From: Globodera rostochiensis
Taxonomy: Eukaryota > Nematoda > Chromadorea > Rhabditida > Heteroderidae
Direction: 5' to 3'
Assembly: GCA_018350325.1 (NCBI GenBank)
Contig: JAEVLN010000006.1
Location: 4,144,056 to 4,208,055 of the forward strand
DNA length: 64,000 nucleotides
This document shows positions 1 to 12,857 of this stretch, piece after piece (position 1 is the first letter of the stretch; each line of letters begins with the position of its first letter). The notes under the pieces were generated by a model that was given only the letters and a program-made list of their open reading frames with translations, ran no database searches and was not told the origin of the DNA. The position numbers and the translations under genes were made by a program.

Positions 1-141
1 AATAAATTGTTTTTTAATATTTTTATTTATCTTTATGCAGAAAATAAATTGTTTTTTAATATAAATTTTCGAATACTTTTCAATTTATTATTATCATTAA
101 ATTAAATGGAAATTGAATTCTTATTTAAAATAGTTTATATT

Positions 142-3100
142 TTACTTTGAAATGTTGCAAATTGTCTTTTCTTCCGATTGCGGTATGATTTGGTAATGTG
201 CCAACATTGGCAAAACATTTGTTGCGGTTGCCCATTCAAATAAATTTCGACGAATTTTGCTACGATAAAAACCGCAATTTGTGGCGTGCCGTTGCGCGTC
301 AACATCCGCGCACAAAATGATCGCAAAATGTGCAAATTTTTCGGCATATTTTACTTCCTCAAATATTTGTGCCCATTTTTGGCCATTTTCCGATAAAATT
401 TGATTCGCTAAATATATTTTTTTGAAATATTTCAGTATTGTCTTTGAACAAATTCAAACAAAAAATTGGGCTGTCAAAACTTAGAAAATTTTTAGATTTT
501 TTTTTTTGTAAATTTTTGAAAACAAAAAGAATAATAAAAAGTAGAAATTTGAATTATTTATTGAAAAATAATATTTTTTCAATTTTTTAAAAGTTTTAAC
601 CGCTGTTTATTTCTTCAACAATTGTACGGAGGGTAAATTTGTTGACGTTAAATGCGGCATTTTGTTCCGGAAATTTTGGCGTGATCACTGTCATTGAATT
701 TTCACCAAACTTTGGGGGCCAACCGTTCACCAAAACGTTCAACGAATCTGTCGACAGTTTGTCAAGCAGTACAGGGTCGACAGGCCAATTCCTGTCAATA
801 TAAATATGAATTAAAAATCCTTTTTAACACTAAAAATTTTATTATTTATTATGGAGAGAAAAAAAAATTTTTTAAATCCCAAAAAAGTTCTCTTAATTTA
901 AGGTTGATAAATTTTTGGATATTAATTTAATAAAAATTAAATTTGATATACCTAAGACTAAAAAATTTTCGATTAAAAAAAATAGGGAAATATTTTAAAT
1001 GTGTTATACATAAATGAATGAAAAAAATGCATCAATTTTTGTTGATTATTTGAAAAATCAAAAAAAAAAACTAAAAATTATTGTTGAAAAGTTTTGCTCT
1101 TATAAATCGAGAATTATAATGAAAAATGCATGAAAATTTAATATTAAATTTATATAATTTAATATAATGTGTGATAATAATACCATTTTGAGTAAATTTG
1201 GAAGAATTGGTATAATAAATAGGCCAACGGTGCAAATGGAAAAAGTGCACAAATTTTTGTGACCATAACAGACAAAGTTGCGCCATTAAAATAGCCAAAT
1301 ATTCCCGAGTAAATCAAACGATCTTTAGGTGAAAAAGGGGTAAAAAAGCAAATTAAAATCAATTAAATTTTGCCAAAATATTTGTAATAGCCTTTGATTT
1401 TGGCATACTTTTTCTTACTTTTGGCCCAAACTTTGATGGACTTTAAAAAATATGCAAACAATTGTTTGTCGTTGACAAGTGATAATTGGAATTTGCCAGA
1501 TCTATAGCCTGAATATTTAAATAAAAAGTATTTAAAAATTGGTTTTTTTAAACAAAATTTATAACAGTGACCAGGGCACTACCGGGATCCCGGAGGCCCG
1601 GCATTTTTACAAATCTCGACCCCGGGATTCCGGGTTTTTTAGGCTACCGGGACCCCGGGGCCTGGCATTTTTACAAATCCCGGACCCCGGGAATCCGGGT
1701 TTTTTAGGCTACCGGGACCCCGGGGCCTGGCATTTTTACAAATCCCGGACCCCGGGAATCCGGGTTTTTTAGGCTACCGGGACCCCGGGGCCTGGCATTT
1801 TTACAAATCACGGACCCCGGGAATCCGGGTTTTTAGACTAACGGGATCGCGATTTAATGGCATCCTGGCCCCCGGGATTCCGCTCGGGTCGCTTTTGTAA
1901 TCCCGGTCTTGTGTCTCGGTTTTTCACTTTTGCCGGTTATTAATTTATAAATTCCATTTTATTAATAACTGAATTAAAAATAATATTTTAAATTAAATCG
2001 GTAGTTTCCTTATTAACCTATACAAATAAAATTACTTTTATATATAATTTATAATAATTGAACGTACCGGCTAATGAATAAATTCCCTTCACATTGCCAA
2101 TATCTTTGATCACTTGATCACTTTCCAATTTTGCTGCTGCTGTTCTTCCCGTCAAATATTTGATCGGCACCGGGACCAGCAAAAGGTCGAGTTCAATTTG
2201 ACCAAATTTAATTTGTATTAATGGCACTTTGCCAGCTATCCAACTTAGTTTGGCACCGAACAGCTCCTAAATTTCAAAAAAAAGACTGAATGTGTCCTGA
2301 ACCCGGAATTGGCAGCCTATACCGAACCCTACCACCAATAAAATAAGAGGTAAAGTTTCGGGAATTCGAGACCAAATTCTCAAACTTCGAGATTTGCTTT
2401 AAACCATAAACTTAAAGCAACGGCAGAAATGTTTTCAGCACTGAATTCCAAATAATGTTTCTACATTTCGATTTTTCAACTTAAATGCTTTTTAGACCTG
2501 TACGTTATCCCATTTTTAGGCTTGCAACGAAAATTAAAAATTCTAAAAAATCAAATTTATTCATTTACCTTTCTAAGCGTTGAATACAAAGTTGTATCGT
2601 TTTCACCGTAAAATGTGAACAAATTTATTTGGTCCGGCACAACACATAGCAAATCCAAATCTGAACTGTCCAAATTGGAGCCCATCAAATGCGATCCGCT
2701 TGTCAACAATAATGGTTCTGTTAAAATAAAATTAATTTAAAAAATGGTTTTCGAATTGCCGCGGCGTGTGGGGGGGGGACAATAATTCCGAGGTACAGGA
2801 AAAAAAATTACTCTGAATTTTTTTAGTTTAAATATTTTGAAAATTTTCTATTTTCTAGGAGTGGAGTCCAGGACTCTCGTCAATGTTTTGGGGTTTTGGT
2901 AAAAGAGTCCAGGAACTGAAGTGCCCGGGACCTAAATTCCGGGGTCCAGGAGCAGAGACTTTCGACAATGTTTTATTATTTATAAAAATAAAATTATGTA
3001 AATTGCATTTGAATTTTTTTTAATTATTAGTTTTAATTATATTAAAATTTACGTTCAAAATTTGCCACTTTTTGCACCCATTTCTTTAGAGCCAAAGCGA

Positions 3101-3323
3101 TTTGCCACTTTATTTGGTCAATCATTGAATTTTTCTCTTCACCAGCACAAAAAAGCGTAATAAATTGAACAATCTGAAAAAACAAAAAATAAATATTTTT
3201 AAATGCAATTTATTTTATTTACTCCATTTGACAGGTGATCATCGTTTTGCCGATTTGCTGGATTTGTTCTGATCAAATTGTATTGACTGCTTTCACAAAT
3301 TATGGGGTTACCTTAACATTCAT
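142..3323 (-). CDS. Poly(A)-polymerase-like nucleotidyltransferase, compact form (8 exons, 388 aa)
   Basis: Exons on the minus strand: 3312-3323, 3053-3173, 2569-2717, 2068-2266, 1419-1508, 1184-1322, 601-791, 142-407. Lengths sum to 1167 nt and all intron phases agree. Seen: SGSHLMG then SDLDLLCVVP (G52-S53, D64, D66), and GQIELDLLLVP (D121). These match the three catalytic aspartates of canonical poly(A) polymerases, and the D66-D121 spacing is within one residue of the human enzyme. Next come the central-domain helices (KVWAKNRLIYSG, then FGYFNGATLSVM), the MTVITPKFPEQNAAFNV block, and a short RNA-binding-domain start. Expected role: adding adenosines to RNA 3' ends using ATP. Oddities: it lacks about 50 N-terminal residues, the distal RNA-binding domain and any nuclear-signal tail; usual lengths are 550-750 aa. 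The MNVK start exon is a choice; a fusion with the upstream gene is an alternative. Family call is strong, exact start moderate. Confidence 0.85.
1577..1850. repeat. GC-rich minisatellite in a poly(A)-polymerase intron, 65-bp period
   Basis: About four copies of a 65-bp unit containing GGGACCCCGGGGCC and GGACCCCGGGAATCC, each ending in a TTTTTTAGG run. Unit starts at 1642, 1707 and 1772 give the period. It lies in the intron between the exons at 2068-2266 and 1419-1508. The reading frames crossing it are low-complexity and not genes. Confidence 0.85.
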
Positions 3324-3536
3324 TTTTTGAATTATTAATAAATTAAAACATATTCAATTGTATTTATTATCATTTTTTAATAATAACTACATAAGGTTAG
3401 CTTTTTTAGACACTAAAAAACGCAAAATAAGCGCCTAAAATACTGTCCTATTAGTAACAAAATTAAAAAAAAATTGAAGATTTAAATTAGGTTCAATTTT
3501 ATTAGGTACTTTAAATTCTATTTTAATTCAATTTAA

Positions 3537-6500
3537 TTACAACATTTTATTTTCAGCATTTAATTTACCAATTTGTTGCTGTGTTAGCATAATGTTCATC
3601 GCTCCCACTTTTTTAAGCAACATTTCCCGCGCATTAAAAATAAAATTGAGTTTTTCCAAATTCAAAAGGGTGGCATTTTGTTCATTTTCAGATGGAATTT
3701 CTGCAAACTTTTTGGCACATAAAAACGCAACCACGTGATTATGCAATTGAATCAGCACATTTTTGAATGTTTCCATTTTGTAGGAGCCAAATTGAGTGAT
3801 TCGGATGACGTCATCATCATCATCATTCTGATCGTTGATCAGTGGGAGAATATTTTCAAATTGATCATCCTCAATGTCCTTTCCTACCCGTCGCATTTTG
3901 ACATTATTCAACATTTCCATGGCTTTTTCCAAACAATCCGTGCTTGTTGATGTTCTAAAATAAATTTTTTGTTTTCACCGAAAATGTCCGGAAAACCCTG
4001 AAGCCAATAGCGGACTCAAAATGTACGGAAAATCAGCATTCAGGGCCCAAAAATGTACGAAAACCCGGAAAATTTGCAAATAGTTTTTTAAACTCTACAA
4101 ATTTTCAAAATACTTATGCAAATAAAATAATTACAACAAAAATTTCCATTTTCTTTAAATGGTTTTTTAAATAATTACTGGTAACTATTCTGGAATTTCT
4201 TCTATTTCCTGTTTTGTGGGTTAACGGTCCGAATCCCACTCTGATTGCCGATTCAGTCTCGTACTGAAGCTAAGCCTAAGCCTAAGCCACTCTTGCTTAG
4301 GGTTTTTTAGGCTTAGGCCTAAGCCTAAGCTTAGCTTAAATCAAGCTTAGGCTTAGCCTAAGACGTGCAGGGAATTCGGAAATGTACCCAAACGCCGACA
4401 ATTCGTCCAAATTGCTTTGCACAACAAATAATTTTTCCGCCAAAAATTGCGGCTCCTCCACAAATGTTTTGTCTTTAAATGATTTCCATTTTGCATTTTT
4501 TTCAAAATTTGTTGTTTTTGTTTTTAGTTTTGCCTCAATTGTCCGGACAAACATTGAAATGTGCAAATAAACGACGCATTTTTCATCAAATTTATTTTCC
4601 AAATATTTTTTATAAAAATTTCCGAGCAGAAAATCTTTCAACAAATCTTAAAAGGATTAATTTATTTATCTTTTATACTAAAATTATTTCAATTAATTCT
4701 TATTATAAGCTAATATAGCATTTTTAATGTTTTTTGCCAAATTATGCTGTTGAAATCCCCAAAATAAAATCATTCTAAAAAGGTAAAAAAAGAATCTGCA
4801 ATTATTTTTTAGCTAAATATTCTGATTTGGTTTGGATAATTTTAAATTAAATTTGCACTAAAAAATTGTTTAGTCCAGTTGTCACAACTCTTTCACTTTT
4901 GGTCCGGATCTCGTGACATTTAGACGCATTTTTGTTTTTCAACATGACCTGAAAATTTTTCTATTCCAATTTGTTTCAACATTGTTACACACGTATAATA
5001 TGTTGGAGAAGAAAAGTCCAATTGTCTTTTTGGTGACGAAGGGTCGAATTCAATTTGTCCTTTTGGTGATGGACTATTGCCCAGTTGTCTTTCTGAGGGT
5101 CCTCTAGGGATGTCGACTAATCGTCTTCTAGAACTGTCGCTTAATTGTCCTCTAGGGGGACTAGGGCTGTCGATTAATTGCCCTCGAGTGTTGTCGATCA
5201 ATTGTCCCTCTGACGAGACTCGTCTCCGAGTGCTGGCGTTCAATTGTCCCTCTGACGAGACTCGTCTCAGTTCAAACGACTTTCCACTATTGCTTCTTCC
5301 TTTGGTGCCGAATTTGGCTTTCTTTTTGCCCTTCACATCTTTTGGCATTTTTGTATCTGTCCATATTACTGTATTCGTTTCGGTACTTTCTTTTTTATCA
5401 TTTTCAAATGTTTTGCTATTATTTTCGGAGACATTTTCTTCATTTTTGATAGTATTATTTTCATTATTATTTGTTTTTATATCAAAATCTTCATCATTCG
5501 CATCCACAAAATCATTTTCATCGGATGATGCCGGTGACAAATTTTCTACCGGTGAAAAATATTCGAAATTCTAAAATTTATTTTTAGATTATTTTTTATA
5601 ATTCAATCAGAAACCTTCTTCAGCAATTCGTCAACCTTTTTAAATCCTTCAGAATCCAAAAGTTCCTTTAACGATCGTTCTAAAAATGGTAAATTCTATT
5701 TTTTATTTTTAGAAAATTCATAAAAACTTTGCCTTAATATTTTTAATTTATAATTCACAAAAAATTTATTTCAAAAAAATAATGAAAAGATTAGATTTTC
5801 TAAAAAAGTTACCCGTCAAAACCCAAACTAGGTAAATTTTAAAAAAATTAAAAACTTTTTATGATTTATTTAAAAAATTTATTGCAAATATAAAATATAT
5901 TTAAATAAAAAATTCAGCGTACTATTTTCAGACAACAAAGTTTTAAAACCAATAAACCCAGCATAATGCTCATATTCCAGAAGCTCTTCAATTTTTTCAA
6001 AATGCAATTTTGACAGAATGTTGTCCCTTCGGGCGTTGTTTTTTAAGCCTTTCTCGACACATTGTAAAAATTTAAAATTTGTTATGGACAAAAAATTGTC
6101 ATCAATTTCAACACTTTTTGCCTGTTTATTATTCACTTTTTGTTCATTAATTATTTCTTTGGTGCAAATTGTCAGCGCGCGGAAAAGCGAAACGTCTTCC
6201 GGACCATTCTCCCACAATGTCGGTAGATCCTTGTACAAAAATAAATCTTGCAATTTCATAGAGCCCACTGCAGCAAAAGCATGGCCCGGCAGAAGATGCC
6301 AAGCCCAACACAAACTTGGCGGGCCCGTCACCGACATGTCGGCCCCGACACTTCAGCCCTGACATGCCGCCCCGACATGCCGCCCAGACATTTCAGCCCC
6401 CCGACATTTCAGCCGCTGACATTTCAGCCCCGACATGCCGCCCCCGACATGCCGCCTCTCGACATGCGGCCTCCGACATGCCGCCTCCGACATGCCGCCT

Positions 6501-9278
6501 CTCGACATGCGGCCTCCGACATGCCGCCCCGACATGCCGCCTTCGATATGCCGCCCTCGACATGCCGCCTTCGATATGCCGCCCCTCGACATGCCGCCCC
6601 TCGACATGCCGCCTCCGACATGCCGCCTCCGACATGCCGCCCAGACATTTCAGCCCCCCGACATTTCAGCCGCTGACATTTCAGCCCCGACATGCCGCCC
6701 CCGACATGCCGCCTCTCGACATGCGGCCTCCGACATGCCGCCCAGACATTTCAGCCCCCCCCCGACATTTCAGCCGCTGACATTTCAGCCCCGACATGTC
6801 ACCCTTCGACATGCCGCCCCTCGACATACCGGCCCCGACATGTCGCCCTCAAATGCCGCCCCCAACATGCCCGCCCCTTTCTGGGTCGTTTCCGACATGC
6901 CGTCCTAGACACTCGGTCCCCGACATTTTAGCCAAAAATATGAACGTACCGTTTCATTTTGCTGACAATTGACCCAATCCGATGGTTGGCATTGTACCAA
7001 AAATGGCTGTTTCAGTTTGGACATTTTTCCTCCATTTTTCTTCACAAATTGGCCAATCGCTTGGCGAATATTTTTTTCATTAAGCCAAAAATCGTTGCTG
7101 AAACAATCCCAAAAACAATGCAAATCGGCGAGAATTGCCATTGTATGCAATTTTTCTCCGCGTTGACCTAAAAATTTATTAACATTTTAAAATATTTCAA
7201 AGATTTTGTCGGGGTTTTTGTCCTCCCCCCGCCCCACCCAGAACCCCAAAGTTTCCGGCGGGGTCTTTAATTGAAAAAACCCGAACCTTCGACTTTTGGC
7301 ATTTTTGAAAAAAATGACACGTATTTAGAGCCATTTTTTGTTACCATTTATCACCAAATTGGCACATATTTTGAGGTTTTTAAGCCAAAAAAAAAGAGAC
7401 AAAAAAATGTTCAGCAAAATTAAATAAAATTTAATATTAAAACAAAAACCTCCTTCAAGCGCTGCTTTCATTTCGTTGTTGTAAAATGTTATGAACCATT
7501 CACTGTACAAATATTTGTCCAACAATATTTTTGTTCGCCACTTTCCCAGTTTATTATTTTGTTTGAAAAATTCTTTGTACAGTAAAGTGTTAGAATTGTT
7601 CTTTTCGTTTATCAAAGCTTAAAAAAATTTACAAAAATTAATTTAATATAACATAGAGCCCGGATTTTCAAGATTTTGGGCATTTTTCGTGAGAAAAAAA
7701 GCAATATTTTAGGCATATTTCCGAAAATTCTTGAAGAAATTCATATTTTTGGCACTTTTTCCCAATTCATGTTTTTAGTCAATATAAATCCGGGCTCTAA
7801 ATATAACTTTCAGAATTAAAGAAATAAATGATTTAAATATGATTTAAACACTAATTGATTAAATTGTGTTAAACAAATTTAAATAGAAGCAACCGAAAAA
7901 TCCAAAATTCTCAAAATGAACGTCATATAAAAGTGCCGTCCGTGCAATGCCGAATAGGGCAACAAATTTTTGCCGATTTTCGACAATTTCGCTTTCATTA
8001 TTTCGTTTGTGAAGCTTACTAAAAATAAAAATATAAAATTGATTTTAATCAAAAATTTTTTAATGATTAAATTGGTTGGGTCAAACTTCGAACATTCACA
8101 TATTTTTCGGGATCCCCGCATTTTAATGGGGACGAGACGTGTGAAATTGTATATCTATCCCCGATTCTCCATACCCGGATCGTCTATGTTTTTTAAATTT
8201 GTCTGAGATCTCTAAAAACTTTATTTTAATTAAATATAAAAAGGCATCAAATTCATTCGGAGTTAAATTAGAAAAAGTTACTCGAAATATTTGACGAGTT
8301 TTGGCCTCCGCTTGAAAAAGTGCACCAAATCGCTCAACATCCATTCACGAATTGGTTCCAAATTCATTTCAACACTTTGTCGTATATTTTCGACACTTTT
8401 GCATGACACATTTTCGTTTGGAAAAATGCCAAAATTGGTGGCACTCAGCATGTGGGAAAGTTCAAATTTGAATTTCAGAAAATAGCACATGGTCAAGCTT
8501 GAGGGAAAATGCATTAAATCACCGATGGCCTCTGGCGTTTTGTCATCAGCGTCAATCAAGGAAAAGATTCTTAAAAAGTGGTGAAATTGAAAACTTTTTA
8601 ATAATCCCCCCCCACCCCCCCCCCGTTTCGGGAAAGCCGGGGAACGGCCGAAATTTGAAAACGGGGGCAGCGAAAGCGCAAGCAAAAATGCCGTGCCGAT
8701 AGAATGAGATCTATTTGCGTAATATTTAAAATATGCAATAATCACATTTTCATTTCTTGGCATAGCCATTCGTACGCATTTTGTCCCGTTTTGTTTGAAG
8801 TGCCACCGGCGCCGTCGCCATCGGCGTGCCCGTCGGCCACCGGTTGAAATGTGAACATTTTGCACTTTTGCCCCCATCTCATCATATAAATGTGTGTGTA
8901 AATTGCAATATTTAAAATATTCAAAAATTGAAAATATAAATAATAATTTACAAACAAATCACTTTGTAAATTTTTGGTGCATCTTGTCGTAGGCACTTTG
9001 TCCCGCGTTGTTTGAAGTGCCGCCGGCGCCGGCTTCGGCGTTGTACCCATCGGTTGGTCGAAATGCCCGCATTTTGCACAATTTGCCCACATTTTGCTCA
9101 ATTGTCCATCTCATCATATAAATGTGTGTGTAAATTGCAATTTTTTGCATAATTATGCGCTGATCAGTCGCCGAATTGTCCAAAAAATAGTCCATGTACA
9201 AATTGTCCAGCAGAATGTGCTGTATGCCGTTAATTGGATAGTATACAAAACGGAACGTATTGTACCAGGAACAGATTG
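3537..9278 (-). CDS. Large multi-exon protein of unknown function (at least 10 exons, about 930 aa)
   Basis: Exons: 8963-9278, 8282-8569, 7894-8018, 7450-7617, 6950-7167, 5923-about 6259, 5615-5679, 4949-5570, 4388-4646, 3537-3954. Phases agree at every junction except 6950/6259, where a small exon may be missing. The first exon opens at an acceptor, so the true start lies upstream and was not found. The family is not recognised. Seen: mostly helical, charged sequence. The 4949-5570 exon is acidic and Asn/Glu-rich, followed by basic Ser-Pro-rich repeats (RRVSSEGQL twice, SPSPKGQ, SSPKRQL) that look disordered. The last exon has VIRITQFGSYKMET, vaguely like the start of a DZF/nucleotidyltransferase domain, but no catalytic residues follow, so no function is assigned. 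It ends 213 bp before the poly(A)-polymerase start in the same direction. Confidence 0.6.
4210..4370. repeat. Dispersed repeat with tRNA-like B box and TTAGGC-like runs
   Basis: GGTCCGAATCCC (pol III B-box-like) is followed by CAGTCTCGTACTGAAG and then runs of AAGCCT/AGGCTTA. The same order recurs at about 17430-17560, and the AGGCTTA-type run alone recurs at 10860-10935. It lies in an intron of the unknown gene. A tRNA-derived SINE is the likeliest origin, but no clear A box was found here. Confidence 0.45.
6340..6930. repeat. GC-rich tandem array, GACATGCCGCC-type units
   Basis: About 590 bp of 11-15 bp units (GACATGCCGCC, GACATTTCAGCC, TCGACATGCGGCC) in an AT-rich setting. Higher-order blocks are repeated, for example the block around 6390-6440 again at 6640-6690 and 6745-6795. 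It sits in the intron between exons 6950-7167 and about 6259 of the unknown gene. It creates long shadow frames on both strands that are not genes. Confidence 0.9.
7657..7800. mobile_element. Short MITE with AGAGCCCGGATTT / AAATCCGGGCTCT ends
   Basis: A 144-bp AT-rich element whose ends are inverted copies of AGAGCCCGGATTT. The interior is GGGCATTTTTC-like dispersed sequence. A related end lies near 21677 (GAGCCCGGATTTATG). It sits in an intron of the unknown gene. Confidence 0.6.
8746..8920 (-). pseudogene. Duplicate of the preceding exon, possible alternative exon
   Basis: It repeats the 3' half of the exon at 8963-9278. Both copies encode IYTHIYMMRW, a CKM block, and a C-terminal GAGGTSN..GQ.AY stretch. 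Both end in a phase-2 donor (AAT|GTGATT here, AAA|GTGATT in the main copy). Because the donor phase is kept it could be used as an alternative exon, but no good acceptor was found, so it may be a relic. Confidence 0.45.
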
Positions 9279-11600
9279 CTGGGGGAAAAAAACGTCATGC
9301 AATATATTTTTCTGGTTGATTTTAAAATAGAAAATGGCTTGTCATGTTTAATCATTTGTTTAAAAGTCGTTTTGCCATTTTAGAGTGGCTTTTTTGTTTT
9401 AATATAAAAATTTTTTATCCCTTTTTAAAAATAGAATAATAAAAGAATTAGTTTAAATAAAAATGGGGTTTTACAGAGCTAATTACTATATCTTTTTAAA
9501 CAATTGTCGGCCGAATTTAATTGAACAAAGAAAATGGCATTTGTTAATCTAAATTGTAAAAAATAAAATACTCATTTTTAAAGAGGATTTTGGATTTTTA
9601 GTTAAAAAGATATCAATTACAAAGAATGCATATAAACAATTTTTGCATTTTCAGATAAATTTCCATTTTAGCTGAAACAAAACTTTATTGAAAAGTTTTG
9701 AGAAAATGGCATTCGCAATTTAATATGTGTGTATTTATAAATCAATATTTCGCCATTTTTTCATAATAAATCCATATTTTAGGCATTTTTCTTGAGAAAA
9801 ATGACATTTTTAGGCGTTTTCGAGCAAATTTTTTGTAGAAATTCAATATTTCAGGCACTTTTCCCAAGCATTTGACTGAATTAGGTCAGTTTTAGCACAT
9901 TTTTAAATCAATATTTTGGCACTTTTTGGAGTTTTTGGTCAATATTTGGGGGTTTTTTTTTGTAATATTTTAAGTCAATATTGGGCGTTTTTTAGTCAAT
10001 ATAAATCCAGGTCCTACATATTAGATGACGTGTTTTTAAAAAGCTGAAACGAAATGCCAAATTTGAGAATTTTAAAATGAAAAATGAAAAATTTTTATAT
10101 TACTTTCGATGCCTTTTCCTGGTGCAGCAATTACTGAAACGAAATGCCAAATTTGAGGATTTTAAAATGAAAAATTTTTATATTACTTTTTGCAATGCCT
10201 TTTCCTGGTGCAGCAATTACTGAAACAAAAAAATTTGATGATTTTAAAAAGAAAAATTTTTATATTACTTTTTGCAATGCCTGTTCCTGGTGCAGCAATT
10301 ATTTGGTCAAATTGAAGATGTAGAATTAACAAAAATTGAATTTTCATCATAAAAAATAACAAAAATCTAAAAAATGCTTAAATAATTCTGTTTAATTAAT
10401 AAATAAATTAATTTAAAAAAATGTAAAAAAGTGGTTTAAATCGATGTTGTGAGGAGGAGTCACATAAGAATTTTTAGTGCTCTTATATAATTAATTAGTG
10501 TTTCCGCCGACGCCTCAATATTTTTGAACAATTGCCAAATTTGGTTGTAATTTGTGGCGTTTGTTCTTCACGTGAACCTCACACCATCTTAGGCAAATAT
10601 GGAGTAGATGGACCAGAGTCAAATCACTCAAAACCAGCCAATTTTTTAAAATAGGTTTTTGCTTAGGGGCTAAAGACGATAAACCTATCCAAAAAAAATT
10701 TTGTATTGGCACAAGGCATTTAATCAGAAAATCGTTCAGTGAACTGCATTTTAGCGGGCACGACTTTTAAACCGGTCTGAACTGGTTCAAATTTTGGAAA
10801 AAATTACGTTTAAGCAACACCAAAGCCGGATAGAATAACAGGGGGAAAGGTAGAGATTTAGGGGTTCGTTAGGCTTAAGCCTAGGCCTAGGCCTAACGAA
10901 CCCAAGACCCAGGGTGGCTTAAGCTAAGCCTAACGCATTTCCCCTATCATTCTATTGCGCTTTTGTTACTTAAAAAGTCGGGTTTTCCATAATTTTCAAA
11001 ATTTCAAAAACCGTTTTACATTTTTAGTTTCTATGAATTCGTAATCAGCTTATTAAATAACATATTTTCAGACATTTTAGAATAAAATTTTTTCCAAAAA
11101 TGTAAAAGTATAATGCCGAAATATTTCTATAGCATATTCTTTTCTAAATCTAACTGAATGTATAGAAATGGAATGGCATTTGTGGGAATGCCAAATTTGT
11201 ATAATCAATAAATGCAAAAATTGAACAATGGGAAGGCATATTTGAGCGTCTGGAAACAGCGAGAAGAGACCCGTGATTTAAGGCAAAAAATGCCAATTTA
11301 AGGGCTGAAATTGGCGATTTTTTCATAATATATTATTTGTCTCATTTTAATCTTTAAAGTAAATAGGTGGGTGTAGAGGTATCTGCTCAAAAAATTTGCT
11401 CCAAACCTAATTTTTGGGGTCAAATTTTGTTTTCCGGAGCCGTATTTAGCCTTGAATTTCGTTCGGAAAATTTTTTTACTTATTTTTAACATTTTTGATA
11501 AGCAAATCGCAAAAACTTCGGAAATTTGCGATTTCCTAATTTTTCAAAATTTTTCTCGAATTTTAATAATCACTGACGCATTTTCCAGACACCGCTAAGG
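9279..11600. other. AT-rich intergenic stretch, no supported gene
   Basis: It contains dispersed AT-rich repeats. A block with TTTTTATATTACTTT and CCTTTTCCTGGTGCAGCAATTA is tandemly repeated three times around 10030-10310. A palindromic AGGCTTAAGCCTAGGCCTA run lies at 10865-10940. No reading frame here shows credible splice context or protein character. Confidence 0.5.
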
Positions 11601-12402
11601 GGCTGAAAACGATAAAGCTAGAATGACGCCGTGCCCAGAGCGGAGGAAGGTGCTGGCATTTGTGCCGTTGTAGCAGCAGCTGTTTATACCGCCCGATTGA
11701 TTTGCCGCTCATTCAAAGCCATTTGATCACGGCTTGTGTTGACAATGTGTCCGTCCGTCCGTCCATTCATTACATATCATTTGAAGTTTCAACATCCGAT
11801 TTCATCATCATTTCAATTCGCGAAATTCCTTTTTTTCTTAAAGTAATTTTATTTAAACCCTGGGTTTATACATACTATGGTTGTTCACGGTCGGTTAACC
11901 GAACCAAAACCGAAAAGCTTTTTTGGCCCAAAAACCGGTGGTCGTAAAACCGGCTTAACCGGAAAACCGGGGTTACCTGTTTTTCGGCCGATAATGTAAA
12001 TTATTTTTTATCACTTTCGGTGAGATATTTTGAATTCCAAGGACACAACGGGCCAATTTTAGGAAAATGCAAGGTCAGCCAAAATTTGATTTCTCCAACT
12101 TAAACACACACTCATGTTTTCCAAAATTTGTTTATTAATAATTTTTTTTGATGGAGAGGGAGGTCCGAGAAAATTTGGGGAATCCATCCATCCCACCCTT
12201 TCCTACCTTTCTGTGTCTCAATTTGTTACGAGACTTGCACCGTATTGGAAAAATATTTTTCCAATTTTTAGAAAACGATAATGGCTTTTCACTAGGACTG
12301 TCCTTGCCATTCAAGCACGTAAAACATTTCCTGATTTAAACTCGTTGTGTAAGCATTTCATGGCTACTTTATTTTATAATAACAAATTTTGCATTTATTT
12401 TA

Positions 12403-12608
12403 GAATCGTTGAAAGGCGCGGTACCGGTGCCATGCCAATGCCCATGATGGTGATGCCGGCGGTGCTTGCGGCATCCACAGCCATTATGGCCTCATCGATG
12501 GCGGTCTCATCGATGCTTAGAATGACGGCGGCCAACCGAAGACAGAAACTCTACGGTATCAGTCAAAACTACGGTATCCGCAGCAGCATCGAGGGCACGA
12601 AAAAATAA
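12403..12608 (+). CDS. Possible terminal exon of a small unknown protein
   Basis: An open stretch after a TTTATTTTAG acceptor, rich in Ala, Met and Ser (AVLAASTAIMASSMAVSS), then basic, with TAA at about 12606. Two possible GTATC donors near the end could instead lead to the exon at 12858. The composition may be a shadow of a simple repeat. No family was recognised and no start exon was found. Confidence 0.3.
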
Positions 12609-12857
12609 AATGCCCGACTATTTTGGCATATTTTTAGAAATGCGAAAGAAGAGCCGTAATCTCTCACATTTATTTAATTTATCATTCCCGTCATTTTTAT
12701 GACAAAAATTATGTTTTTAATTAAATACCGTTTTCCCGCTATTTGAGCCCCATGCTTTAATCCCCACCCCCCAAATTTTTGAAATTTTTACAAAAAAAAT
12801 TGGCCAAACCCTTGAGATTTTTTAAAATACTTTTTGACGTTGTTTCTCGATTTGTAG

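Noticed and set aside
3537..3954. DZF/NF45-type domain in the last exon of the unknown gene
   Set aside because: Only a GSYK-x-x-T similarity; the rest of the domain is missing, so no function was assigned.
6248..6908. Long open frames rich in Cys/Arg/His/Met on both strands
   Set aside because: They are translations of the GACATGCCGCC array; frames are open on both strands because the repeat lacks stops, and the block lies in an intron.
11660..11947. 95-codon plus frame
   Set aside because: No supporting splice sites or protein character; the stretch ends in an ACCGG motif island (11885-11990).
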